DNA of 57,039 bases, taken from positions 7,307,639 through 7,364,677 of the forward strand of contig NZ_CP026498.1 in assembly GCF_002953255.1 (NCBI RefSeq). Direction: 5' to 3'. The stretch's first letter is position 1, and every line of letters begins with the position of its first letter. Below, one piece after another: positions 1-8,446 of the stretch. The notes under the pieces are model-generated. The model was not told the origin of the DNA and did not search any database. It worked only from the letters and a program-made list of their open reading frames with translations. Position numbers and translations under genes: made by a program. This DNA is from Streptomyces sp. CB01881. GTDB taxonomy: Bacteria > Actinomycetota > Actinomycetes > Streptomycetales > Streptomycetaceae.

Positions 1-1215
<1,215 letters not shown>

Positions 1216-1984
1216 CGTTTATCGCTCCTCAGAGCGGTCGGGCAGTTCGGGGTCGGTCCCCGCCCTGTCCTTCCGCATGCTAGTCCCGCTCAGCGGCGCG
1301 GCCCACGGATTCACTCCCCGGTACGGGAGCGACTTGCTGCGCGACCAGCCGACACCAATCCCAACCTGATGCTGGAAGACGGTGTTCCCACAGGTGGGCC
1401 GGATGCACCAGATACCGCTACGCCATCGGCGAACAACGCCGGGCCCGGCGGATCCGGACAGCCCCCGTCCGGTCGCGCTAACTGCCCCGGGCGGGGTCCA
1501 GGACCCCGTCCACCTGCATTCATACCCGGTATCGGGGCGGTTCTCGCGCAGTTTCCGCGGTGGCGGTGTTCGCCTGGCGAGAAGTCGGCCGGCGGTGACG
1601 GTGGTTCAGCTGCGGCAGCTGCGGCCGGTAGGCCGTCCCGGTGGTGCCGGCGTTACCGCTTCGCTCCTACAGCGTTGCACAGCCTGTGATTGTTCCGCCG
1701 CCCGGAACACCGCCCGGAACGCGCTCCGGGCGGCGGTTCGCGGCGGATCCCGGAACACCGTCCGGCGCGGACCCCGGACACCGGTGCCGGGAACACCGGC
1801 CGGACCGGTGCCCCCACCGCTGCCCCTGCGGGTGCCCGAACGGGCGCCCGCCCCCGCGCCCCGCTGCCCCGGCATGTGCCGCGGGGCGCGGAGGAGGACC
1901 CTCCGCGCCCCGCGCGTGTGCCGGGAAAGCCTCCGGTCCGCGCCGGCACCCCGCACCCGTTCCGGCCCTCCGGTAGCGCCGGTG
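1216..1984. other. 769-bp gene-free region between clpC and lsr2
   Basis: No reading frame here looks like a protein; the translations are Arg/Pro/Gly-rich low-complexity strings of GC-rich noise. The right part (about 1690-1870) is crowded with CCGGAACACCG-like half repeats. The clpC promoter must lie in the left part, since clpC is read leftward from 1215. A near-palindrome TTCGCC-T-GGCGAG sits at 1569-1581; it loosely resembles actinobacterial ClgR sites, but it is far from clpC and does not fit the published spacing, so I do not call it. Confidence 0.6.
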
Positions 1985-2335
1985 TCAGGATGCGTTGGCC
2001 TCCTCGTAGGCCTGCCGGACGTTGCTCGGGACCCGGCCGCGGTCGTTGACCTCCAGGCCCTGCTCCTTGGCCCACGCCCGGATCTTCGCGGTGTCCGGAG
2101 CGCTGCCGGACGGGCGCGGGGCAGCGCCGCGGCCCGGACGGCGGGCGCCGGCGAGCCGGCCGCTCTGCTTGCGGCCCTTCTCCACGTACGGCGCCAGCAG
2201 ACCGCGGAGCTTGTCCGCGTTGGCGCTCTTCAGATCGATCTCGTAGGCAACGCCGTCGAGCGCGAACGTCACCGTCTCGTCCGCCGAACCGCCGTCGAGA
2301 TCGTCTTCAAGAATGACCTGCACCCTCTGTGCCAC
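1985..2335 (-). CDS. lsr2: Lsr2-type nucleoid-associated protein
   Basis: This 116-residue protein is a full-length Lsr2, the actinobacterial H-NS analogue that coats AT-rich DNA and silences foreign or specialised genes. The N-terminal dimerisation domain (about residues 1-60) carries VILEDDLDG and VAYEIDLK, as in the family. A linker follows, and then the C-terminal DNA-binding domain with IRAWAKEQGLEVNDRGRVP, which contains the AT-hook-like RGR triplet. The start is GTG at 2333-2335, preceded by an AAGGGAAG ribosome site. Upstream lies a strikingly AT-rich leader for this genome, a plausible site for autoregulation. Streptomycetes usually have a second Lsr2-like paralogue; this one sits next to clpC, as in Streptomyces chromosomes. 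Confidence 0.95.
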   Translation of the reverse strand: MAQRVQVILEDDLDGGSADETVTFALDGVAYEIDLKSANADKLRGLLAPYVEKGRKQSGRLAGARRPGRGAAPRPSGSAPDTAKIRAWAKEQGLEVNDRGRVPSNVRQAYEEANAS

Positions 2336-2344
2336 GGGCTTCCC

Positions 2345-2397
2345 TTTCCGCTAAACGACCCATTGCCTAAGGAAAGGAAAGCGCCTTTCAGCGGAAA
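2345..2397. promoter_or_regulatory. AT-rich inverted repeat upstream of lsr2
   Basis: TTTCCGCT (2345-2352) and AGCGGAAA (2390-2397) form perfect 8-bp arms, and a smaller hairpin, GAAAG-CGC-CTTTC (2377-2389), lies next to the right arm. The block is far richer in A+T than the rest of the window and ends just before the lsr2 ribosome site. It may be an operator or leader structure, possibly bound by Lsr2 itself. The repeat is seen; the role is inferred. Confidence 0.5.
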
Positions 2398-2403
2398 ACA
2401 CAA

Positions 2404-2417
2404 ACCCCTGAGGGGGT
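2404..2417 (-). terminator. Small terminator with T-rich tail after the GNAT gene
   Basis: On the minus strand the transcript reads ACCCC-CTCA-GGGGT followed by TTGTGTTTT. This short G/C hairpin with a U-rich tail starts about 10 bases after the acetyltransferase stop. Confidence 0.6.
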
Positions 2418-2427
2418 CGGGAGCCGC

Positions 2428-2964
2428 TCACAGGTGCAGCAGCATGCGCGAGTTGCCCAGAGTGTTGGGCTTCACGCGCTCCAGGTCGAGGAACTCCGCG
2501 ACACCTTCATCGTACGAGCGGAGAAGTTCTTCATAGACATCCGTAGCGATCGCCGCCGGATCTGTCGTACCATCATCGGTTTCCTGGAGCTCACCGATCT
2601 CGACGAAACCGTGTTTCGCGAAGAAGGGCACCTCGAACGTCAGGCAGAAAATCCGACGGACGCCCAGCCAGCGCGCGGTCTGCAGCAGCTTCTCCAGCAG
2701 CAGATGCCCGACGCCGTGTCCGCGGCAGGACGGATCGACGGCGAGCGTACGAACCTCCGCGAGGTCCTCCCACATGACGTGCAGTGCGCCGCAGGCCACC
2801 ACCGCCCCGTTGTCGTCGCGTTCCGCGACCCAGAACTCCTGGACGGACTCGAACAGTGTGACGGTGGGCTTGTCGAGCAGAATGCCGTCGCGCGAGTAGG
2901 CGTCGATGAGCCTGCGCACTGTCCGCACGTCCGTGGTCCGCGCCCGGCGGATGGTGACCTCCAT
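2428..2964 (-). CDS. GNAT N-acetyltransferase, probable amino-acid N-acetyltransferase (N-acetylglutamate synthase type)
   Basis: This 178-residue single-domain GNAT protein has the acetyl-CoA pyrophosphate-binding loop CRGHGVGHLLLEKLL at about residues 85-99, preceded by the beta-strand AEVRTLAVDP. It has no amino-acid-kinase domain. Length and sequence resemble the stand-alone actinobacterial N-acetylglutamate synthases (Rv2747 type), which start arginine synthesis by acetylating glutamate. That assignment rests on family resemblance only. The start is ATG 2962-2964 (MEVTIRRARTTDVRTVRRLI), with no Shine-Dalgarno sequence. A GATAAC box lies 8 bases upstream, so the mRNA may be leaderless. 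That box overlaps the TAA stop of the BlaI-type gene, giving the acetyltransferase its own promoter. Confidence 0.8.
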   Translation of the reverse strand: MEVTIRRARTTDVRTVRRLIDAYSRDGILLDKPTVTLFESVQEFWVAERDDNGAVVACGALHVMWEDLAEVRTLAVDPSCRGHGVGHLLLEKLLQTARWLGVRRIFCLTFEVPFFAKHGFVEIGELQETDDGTTDPAAIATDVYEELLRSYDEGVAEFLDLERVKPNTLGNSRMLLHL

Positions 2965-2973
2965 GGCGGGACG

Positions 2974-3411
2974 TTATCGCGCCGGCCCCGCTCCGGTCTC
3001 CCCGGTATCCGCCCCGGGCTCCGCGGAATCCGGCGGGGCGGGATCGGCCGGGAACAGGGCGGCCACCCGCAACGCGTCCCGCAGCGCCTCCCGTTGCTCG
3101 GGCGACATCAGGCCGAAGAAGTGCACCAGGGCGGCCGCGGGATTGTCACTGGTGGCCCAGGCGTCGTTCATCAGCGCCGCCGTGTACGCCTCGCGGGACG
3201 AGACCGGCTCATATCGATAGGCCCGGCCGGCGCGCTCGCGGCGCAGCCAGCCCTTTCGGTGGAGCTTGTCCAGGACGGTCATCACCGTGGTGTACGCGAT
3301 TTCGCGTTCCGCCTGCAGATCCAGGAGAACCTCGCGAACCGTGACCGGTCGGTTCCACTGCCACACCCGGGTCATGATGGCGTTCTCAAGTTCGCCGAGT
3401 TGCCGGACCAT
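2974..3411 (-). CDS. BlaI/MecI/CopY-family winged-helix repressor
   Basis: This 145-residue protein has the typical N-terminal winged helix (LGELENAIMTRVWQW, then VTVREVLLDL, then AYTTVMTVLDKLHRKGWL). Helices about residues 85-120 fit the dimerisation and cleavage segment. The C-terminus is a loose Pro/Asp/Gly tail. BlaI proteins repress beta-lactamase or other envelope-stress genes and are inactivated by a BlaR-type M56 membrane protease. No blaR-like gene is adjacent, so the inducer protease, if any, is elsewhere. The ATG at 3409-3411 has no ribosome site. A TATCCT box 9 bases upstream suggests a leaderless transcript, which would make the start-proximal DNA the natural operator. The target genes are unknown. 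Confidence 0.88.
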   Translation of the reverse strand: MVRQLGELENAIMTRVWQWNRPVTVREVLLDLQAEREIAYTTVMTVLDKLHRKGWLRRERAGRAYRYEPVSSREAYTAALMNDAWATSDNPAAALVHFFGLMSPEQREALRDALRVAALFPADPAPPDSAEPGADTGETGAGPAR

Positions 3412-3463
3412 AGTGCGGCCAGGATAGGGAGTGAATGGGGCAAATCTTGTGAAGTGCCACCAA

Positions 3464-3510
3464 ACCGGCGCGCCGCCACCCCCGGGAATCGGGAATGGCG
3501 GCGCGCCGGT
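3464..3510 (-). terminator. Strong hairpin terminator of the lysS unit
   Basis: A perfect 15-bp stem, ACCGGCGCGCCGCCA (3464-3478) with TGGCGGCGCGCCGGT (3496-3510), encloses a 17-base loop. It starts 20 bases after the small membrane gene stop and isolates the lysS transcript from the BlaI-type gene. There is no U tract, as is usual in Streptomyces. Confidence 0.85.
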
Positions 3511-3530
3511 GTTCGTGGGCGGCTGGCGGG

Positions 3531-3653
3531 TCAGTCGACCAGGTCCTCCTTGGACTTCTGGGCCCCGCCCTGGCTGCGGATGATGGCCCGCACCAGGAAG
3601 CCGAAGCCGATCGCCATGACCAGCGGCGGGACGATCGCGCTGACGTAGTCCAT
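3531..3653 (-). CDS. Small single-pass membrane protein coupled to lysS
   Basis: This frame encodes 40 residues: MDYVSAIVPP, then a hydrophobic helix LVMAIGFGFLVRAII, then a charged tail with SKEDLVD at the end. It starts at the ATG 3651-3653, only 4 bases after the lysS stop codon, and the GAGGAG at the 3' end of lysS provides its ribosome site, so translation is probably coupled. The strong terminator follows immediately, which confirms that the transcript covers this frame. Short membrane proteins of this kind next to lysS are recurrent in streptomycetes, but I know no demonstrated function. The orientation (short N-terminus, hydrophilic C-terminus inside) is a guess from the charges. Confidence 0.8.
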   Translation of the reverse strand: MDYVSAIVPPLVMAIGFGFLVRAIIRSQGGAQKSKEDLVD

Positions 3654-3657
3654 CAGG

Positions 3658-5217
3658 TCACTCCTCCTCGGTCTTCTCCGCCGCGGTGGCGGCGGACGCC
3701 TTGGGCTCCGGCTTGACCAGGGGGAAGAGCACGGTCTCCCGGATGTTCTTGCCGGTGAGCAGCATGATCAGGCGGTCCACCCCGAGGCCGAGGCCGCCGG
3801 TGGGCGGCATCGCGTACTCCAGGGCCCGCAGGAAGTCCTCGTCGACCTGCATCGCCTCGACGTCGCCGCCGGCCGCCAGCAGGGACTGCGCGGTCAGGCG
3901 GGCGCGCTGCTCGACCGGGTCGACCAGCTCGGAGTAGGCGGTGCCGATCTCGGTGCCGAAGATCACCAGGTCCCACTTCTCGGCCACGCCCGCGACCGAG
4001 CGGTGCTGGCGGGTCAGCGGGGAGACCTCGGTCGGGTAGTCCTTGATGAAGGTCGGCGCGACGGCGTTCTCCTCCAGCAGGCGCTCGACCATCTCCAGCA
4101 CGATCTGGCCGTGGCCCCACTCCTTCTCGAAGGGGATGCCGTGCTCGGCGGCCAGCTTGCGCAGCTCCTCGACCGAGGTCTCCGGGGTGACCTCGGTGCC
4201 CAGGTGGGCGGAGATGCCGGGGTAGACGCTGACCTCGGCCCACGGCTCGGCCAGGTCGATCTCGTGCTCGACGCCGTGCGGGTCGAGGCCGCGGATCACC
4301 GTGGTGCCCAGCGCGTCGCGGGCGGCGTTGATGATCGTCGCCCGGATCAGCTCGGCCTGGGTGTCGTAGTCGCCGTAGGCCTCGTACGACTCCAGCGAGG
4401 TGAACTCCGGGTTGTGGGTGGAGTCGGCGCCCTCGTTGCGGAAGTTGCGGTTGATCTCGAAGACCTTCTCCGCGCCGCCGACCACCAGCCGCTTGAGGTA
4501 CAGCTCGGGGGCGATCCGCATGAAGAGGTCGATGTCGTACGCGTTGATGTGCGTCTTGAACGGGCGCGCGTTGGCGCCGCCGTGCACCGGCTGGAGCATC
4601 GGGGTCTCGACCTCGATGTAGCCGCGCTCCTCGTAGGTGCGGCGGATCGAGCGGACCACCTTGGAGCGCAGGTGCAGGATCTCGCGGGCCTCGGGGTTGA
4701 CGATCAGGTCGACGTACCGCTGGCGGACCCGGGCCTCCGGGTCGGTCAGGCCCTTGTGCTTGTCCGGCAGCGGGCGCAGGCACTTGGCGGTGAGCGCCCA
4801 GCTGTCCACCATCACCGACAGCTCGCCGCGGCGGGAGGTGATCACCTCGCCCTCGACGCCGACCTGGTCGCCGAGGTCGATGTCGGACTTCCAGGCGGCC
4901 AGCCGCTCCTCGCCCAGCTTGTCCAGGGAGAGCATCACCTGGAGGTCGCCGGAGCCGTCGCGCAGGGTGGCGAAGCAGAGCTTGCCGCCCGTCCGGGAGA
5001 GGATCACGCGGCCGGTGATGCCGGCCCGCTCGCCGGTCGCGGTGTCCGGCGCCAGGTCCGGGTGCTTGGCACGGAGGTCCGCGATGGTGCTGGTCCGGGG
5101 GAAGCCGACCGGGTACGGGTCGACGCCGGCCGCCCGGAGCCGGTCCAGCTTCTCGCGCCGGACGCGCATCTGCTCGGGAAGGTCGTCGGTCGCGGGGAGG
5201 GGGCTCTGATCGCTCAC
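3658..5217 (-). CDS. lysS: Class II lysyl-tRNA synthetase
   Basis: The enzyme charges tRNA-Lys with lysine and ATP. The 519-residue frame has an N-terminal OB-fold anticodon domain (about residues 55-170). The class II core follows, with motif 2 FRNEGADSTHNPEFTSLE and motif 3 GLGLGVDRLIMLL. The start chosen is GTG 5215-5217 (MSDQSPLPATDD). There is no ribosome site; a TACCCT box lies 6 bases upstream, fitting a leaderless mRNA. An in-frame extension further upstream is possible on paper but runs through the terminator of the neighbouring gene and is not conserved in character. The C-terminus is a short Ala/Glu/Lys tail. The gene is followed without a real gap by the 40-residue membrane protein. 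Confidence 0.96.
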   Translation of the reverse strand: MSDQSPLPATDDLPEQMRVRREKLDRLRAAGVDPYPVGFPRTSTIADLRAKHPDLAPDTATGERAGITGRVILSRTGGKLCFATLRDGSGDLQVMLSLDKLGEERLAAWKSDIDLGDQVGVEGEVITSRRGELSVMVDSWALTAKCLRPLPDKHKGLTDPEARVRQRYVDLIVNPEAREILHLRSKVVRSIRRTYEERGYIEVETPMLQPVHGGANARPFKTHINAYDIDLFMRIAPELYLKRLVVGGAEKVFEINRNFRNEGADSTHNPEFTSLESYEAYGDYDTQAELIRATIINAARDALGTTVIRGLDPHGVEHEIDLAEPWAEVSVYPGISAHLGTEVTPETSVEELRKLAAEHGIPFEKEWGHGQIVLEMVERLLEENAVAPTFIKDYPTEVSPLTRQHRSVAGVAEKWDLVIFGTEIGTAYSELVDPVEQRARLTAQSLLAAGGDVEAMQVDEDFLRALEYAMPPTGGLGLGVDRLIMLLTGKNIRETVLFPLVKPEPKASAATAAEKTEEE

Positions 5218-5229
5218 CCCACAAGGGTA
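5218..5229 (-). promoter_or_regulatory. Leaderless promoter -10 box of lysS
   Basis: On the minus strand the sequence reads CTACCCT-TGTGGG-GTG, so a TANNNT-type -10 element ends 6 bases before the GTG start. The Cys-rich gene starting at 25273 has nearly the same arrangement (CTACCCT-TGCCGG-GTG). Confidence 0.5.
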
Positions 5230-5287
5230 GCCAGCCGCACACCGTGCTCCGCCACGGGATATCCGCGCCGGCCCCCGCGGCACGCCG

Positions 5288-5323
5288 AAGGGGGGAGACC
5301 GCAGGTGTGCGGTCTCCCCCCTT
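5288..5323 (-). terminator. 16-bp perfect hairpin terminator of the three-repeat secreted protein gene
   Basis: AAGGGGGGAGACCGCA (5288-5303), loop GGTG, then TGCGGTCTCCCCCCTT (5308-5323). The stem begins 16 bases after the stop codon at 5340 and lies between this gene and lysS, both read leftward. Confidence 0.9.
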
Positions 5324-5339
5324 GGGCGAGAAATCCCGG

Positions 5340-7274
5340 TCAGCGCCAGATCACGTAGAAGCTCCTGCCGGCGTACGACTTCCGGGTGCCGTCCACGCTG
5401 ACCGCCGTGACGGTGAGGTTCTGAATGCCCCAGTTGTTCGGTACGACGTCGACTGCCGCCGCGCCGTTGACCGCAGGGACGGTCGGCGCCTCGGTGTCGT
5501 AGATACCGGCAAAGCTGTACCTGAAGTACGCCGGCTGGAACCCGGGCTCGATCTCGTCCGTCGTGGCGGTGAAGGTGAAGTGCAACGTCTGACCCATGTA
5601 GATGGGGCTGGTGCCCGGATCCGACATCGTCATGATGAAGCCGGGATCCTGGCTGGCCCTGAAGTAGCACGGTGTGCTGGCCGGGGAGGTGTGCACCCCG
5701 TCGGTGGCGTACGCGTACCAGCTGTACGTGTTGCCCTTGACCACGTCACCCTCGAAGATCAGCGCGGAGAGCGGTCGGCCGTCGGGCTGGGCCGCGTCGG
5801 TCGCGAACGTCTTGGTGCCCTCCGGGCCGGTCAGGACCATCTGGGTCCAGACCGGCCCGGTGGCGCCGGGAAGCTTGCCCGCGGTCGCGCCGAGCTTGGA
5901 GGCCCCGAAGTTCGGGATGAACCAGCGACCGGGGCTGGGGGAGTCACAGCCTGCGCCGTCCATCGACAGCCCGGTCGGGCCGCCCTGTGGCGCGGTGAAG
6001 TAGCCGAACAGGTCGACCACCACGTCCACCGAACCGGCGTTGTTGTAGAAGTTGATGTCCCCGGAGCGGTCGACGGGGACGATCACCGTGTTGGCCACGG
6101 TCTCGCCCGCCCTGTAGTTCAGGTTCGAGCTGCTTGGCCGGGGGCTCCCACCCGGGTACACGTCGAGGTGGCTGGCAGCTGTCGGACCGGTCGCTGTCAC
6201 GTTCAGCACGACGGCACTCACCTTGCCGGCGGGTAGGGCCGGCTCGTCGCTGACGGACCAGCTCAGGATGCCGCCCTGGCCGACGGGGTGGCGGCCCGGG
6301 TCCCGGGTGTCCAGGACCCGGGACGGGCCGGTGGAGGTGAAGCCGGAGCCGCTGGGGGCGCCGGTGTAGAAGCCGAACACGTCCACGACCAGGTCGGCCG
6401 TGCCGACGTGGTTGTAGAGGTCGACGCTGCCGTCGGCCCCGAGCGGGACGGTGACGAGGTTGGGCACCGTCTGGCCCGCGGTGAAGTTGAGGTTCGAGGT
6501 GACCGGCCGGGAGGTGCCGTGCGGGTACGCCGTGAGGAAGCTGGAGCCCGTGGTGTCGGTCGCGGTGACGTTGAGCACCACGGCCGTCGCCCCGGCGGCC
6601 GGGACACGGTTGCGCCCGGCGAGCTTGAGGTTGACCGTGGCGTCCGCGCCGACCGGTTGCGCGGTGCCGCCCGGACCCGTTGTGCGGGTGTCCAGCGCCC
6701 GCGACGGGGTGACCGGCTGGAAGGTCGAGGCCGCCACCGCGGGGTCGTCGGTGTAGTACCCGAACAGGTCGGCGATCAGGTTGGCCGAGCCGACGTGGTT
6801 GTACACGTCGACGTATCCGTTGGACACCGGGACGGTCACCAGGTTGGCCACCGTCTGGCCGGGAGTGAAGTTGAGGTTGGACGTCCGGGGCCGTGGCTGT
6901 CCGTCGGGGTGGACGGTGACGAAGCTGTCCCCGGTGGTGTCCGTCGCTGTCACGTTCAGGACCACCGCCGTGGCACCGGGCGCAAGCTGTCCGACGGGGA
7001 AGCGGAGGGTGCTGTCCCGGCCGAGCGCCCCATCGGCCGGGACACCGATGGCGGCCCGGGTGTCCAGCAGCCTGGTGAGGTCCGTCTGGACGAACCGGCC
7101 GGGCTGAACGGCGGCCGGCGGAACGGGGGCGCCGGGGGAGACGGCCGGTGCGGCCGATGCCGGCACGGTGACCGCGGCGAGGGCGAGGGCGGTTCCAGCG
7201 ACCGCGAGGCGCAGTAGCGTGCGCGGCGGCGCCCATGCGCGGGGTCGCGGCGGGTAGAGGGTGGACCGGTCCAT
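5340..7274 (-). CDS. Secreted protein with three tandem beta-rich repeats
   Basis: The product has 644 residues with an N-terminal signal peptide: basic residues, then the hydrophobic stretch LRLAVAGTALALAAVTVPASA with probable cleavage near residue 41. Three repeats of about 120 residues follow (about 60-430). Each starts with a (T/S)R(L/A/V)LDTR motif and contains VVLNVTAT, a SNLN(F/Y) motif and a YNHVG or YNNAG element before a DLFGYYT-type end. The remaining 200 residues form a different, single-copy domain with two cysteines. LDTR...GY-repeat domains occur in many secreted actinobacterial proteins of unknown role; adhesion or wall binding is possible. The start ATG 7272-7274 has GGAG 5 bases upstream. 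The gene is monocistronic between two strong terminators. Confidence 0.8.
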   Translation of the reverse strand: MDRSTLYPPRPRAWAPPRTLLRLAVAGTALALAAVTVPASAAPAVSPGAPVPPAAVQPGRFVQTDLTRLLDTRAAIGVPADGALGRDSTLRFPVGQLAPGATAVVLNVTATDTTGDSFVTVHPDGQPRPRTSNLNFTPGQTVANLVTVPVSNGYVDVYNHVGSANLIADLFGYYTDDPAVAASTFQPVTPSRALDTRTTGPGGTAQPVGADATVNLKLAGRNRVPAAGATAVVLNVTATDTTGSSFLTAYPHGTSRPVTSNLNFTAGQTVPNLVTVPLGADGSVDLYNHVGTADLVVDVFGFYTGAPSGSGFTSTGPSRVLDTRDPGRHPVGQGGILSWSVSDEPALPAGKVSAVVLNVTATGPTAASHLDVYPGGSPRPSSSNLNYRAGETVANTVIVPVDRSGDINFYNNAGSVDVVVDLFGYFTAPQGGPTGLSMDGAGCDSPSPGRWFIPNFGASKLGATAGKLPGATGPVWTQMVLTGPEGTKTFATDAAQPDGRPLSALIFEGDVVKGNTYSWYAYATDGVHTSPASTPCYFRASQDPGFIMTMSDPGTSPIYMGQTLHFTFTATTDEIEPGFQPAYFRYSFAGIYDTEAPTVPAVNGAAAVDVVPNNWGIQNLTVTAVSVDGTRKSYAGRSFYVIWR

Positions 7275-7489
7275 CCATGCTCCAGAGATCGCGGGTGGGC
7301 AGATCGGGGAGCGAACGATGGCGGACCAGGCATGGTCCAGCCCCGCCACCGGCCTTGTGACCGGTGAACTGTACGAAAGAGTGTTCCTGCAGAGCCCGCC
7401 CCCGCCGGAGGGCACTCCGGCAGCACAAAGTCATACCAGCGGGGTGATCCTCGGGGCTGCTCTTCGCTGATTACCGTTCGGCAACGAAG

Positions 7490-7530
7490 CGAAGAGGGGC
7501 GGCGGGCCATCGGCCCGCCGCCCCTCTTCG
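7490..7530 (-). terminator. 19-bp hairpin terminator of the 7541-8272 gene
   Basis: CGAAGAGGGGCGGCGGGCC (7490-7508) pairs perfectly with 7512-7530 around an ATC loop. It starts 11 bases after the stop of the upstream gene. Confidence 0.9.
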
Positions 7531-7540
7531 GTCTCTCGGG

Positions 7541-8272
7541 TCAACCGGTGCCGGTGGCCAGCTCCAGTTCCTCCGTCTCGGCGGGGGGCGCGGGGCGGGC
7601 CGGGGGCTTGGGGCGGCGGCCGAAGAGCTCGGCCGGGGTGGGCATCCGGTGCGGGCGGGGCGCGGACGCGGGGGTGGCGGGCTGGTCGGCGCCGGCGTCG
7701 GTGCTGCTCATCGGGATCCGTCCTCCAAGAGGGGTGGGGAGACTGCTCGGGGGTGCGGCGGGGCTCGGTACGGCGACGAGGTGGCGGTGGCCGGTGGTGA
7801 GGGCGAGCCGCTCGCGGACGGCGGCCTCGGCCAGCGCGTGGCAGCGGCCGGCCAGTCGTGAGCGGCGGGCCCGTTCGTGCTGGCCGCAGGGCTGGCGGGT
7901 AAGTCCGCGCAGTGCGGTGAGGTCCTCGGGGCCGGGGAGGTAGCCGTCGGTGACCGCCTCCTCCAGACGTTCCAGGTAGCCGCCGGTGCTGCCGGGCAGC
8001 GCGGCCCGGTAGCGGCCGAGGTCGGCGAGCAGGAAGGCGCGCAACCGGCCGCCCTCCTGGACGGCCTCGTCGATCGCCTCGGTCAGGCGCAGGGCGTCCT
8101 GGACGTCCTCGGCCCACAACTCGGCGCCCGTGGCGGTGAACGGCAGCCCGCCGGGGGCCTGGAAGTGGGCGGGGACGACAGGGTGCAGGGCTTGGGCGAG
8201 GGCGCGGCGCAGCACGCGGACTTCGTCGGCGCTGAAAGCCATGCCGCCGCGCGATCCGTGTGGCGTAGGCAT
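7541..8272 (-). CDS. Unknown cytoplasmic protein, helical with Pro-rich tail
   Basis: The 243-residue product has no motif I can name. Residues about 11-150 are predicted helical with many Leu/Ala/Arg/Glu, including FSADEVRVLRRALAQALHP near the start. From about residue 165 the protein is Pro/Ala/Thr-rich and ends with TEELELATGTG. There is no signal peptide or membrane helix. Two starts are possible: ATG 8270-8272 with a TAGTGT box 6 bases upstream (leaderless pattern), or the ATG 10 codons later (MAFSADEV), where similarity to relatives would probably begin. The gene has its own strong terminator, so it is a single transcription unit. The codon pattern is normal for the window, supporting a real gene. 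Confidence 0.65.
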   Translation of the reverse strand: MPTPHGSRGGMAFSADEVRVLRRALAQALHPVVPAHFQAPGGLPFTATGAELWAEDVQDALRLTEAIDEAVQEGGRLRAFLLADLGRYRAALPGSTGGYLERLEEAVTDGYLPGPEDLTALRGLTRQPCGQHERARRSRLAGRCHALAEAAVRERLALTTGHRHLVAVPSPAAPPSSLPTPLGGRIPMSSTDAGADQPATPASAPRPHRMPTPAELFGRRPKPPARPAPPAETEELELATGTG

Positions 8273-8348
8273 GGGTTGACACTACGTGAGGAATATCCGA
8301 TTTGTCGGTAACGTCGCGCCGATGCCCCACGTTCGGCCCGCCGAATGT

Positions 8349-8392
8349 CCCTCCGGATGTCCCGCCAGGCGTACAGCGGGACATCCGGAGGG
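8349..8392 (-). terminator. 17-bp hairpin terminator of the ABC export operon
   Basis: CCCTCCGGATGTCCCGC (8349-8365) pairs perfectly with 8376-8392 across a 10-base loop. It follows the permease stop codon by about 55 bases. Confidence 0.88.
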
Positions 8393-8446
8393 CCGTCCGT
8401 CCGGCGCCTGCGGCCGGTGCGGTCCGGGCGTCGCCCCGGTGCGGTG

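Noticed and set aside
1569..1581. ClgR-like site TTCGCCTGGCGAG
   Set aside because: Spacing does not fit the published consensus and it is over 350 bp from clpC.
1382..2536. Rightward frame across the clpC-lsr2 gap and lsr2
   Set aside because: Arg/Pro/Gly-rich composition typical of antisense frames in GC-rich DNA; lsr2 on the other strand is certain.
5218..5670. N-terminal extension of lysS to about 5670
   Set aside because: It would run through the terminator and end of the neighbouring secreted-protein gene; the leaderless GTG at 5217 fits the family N-terminus.
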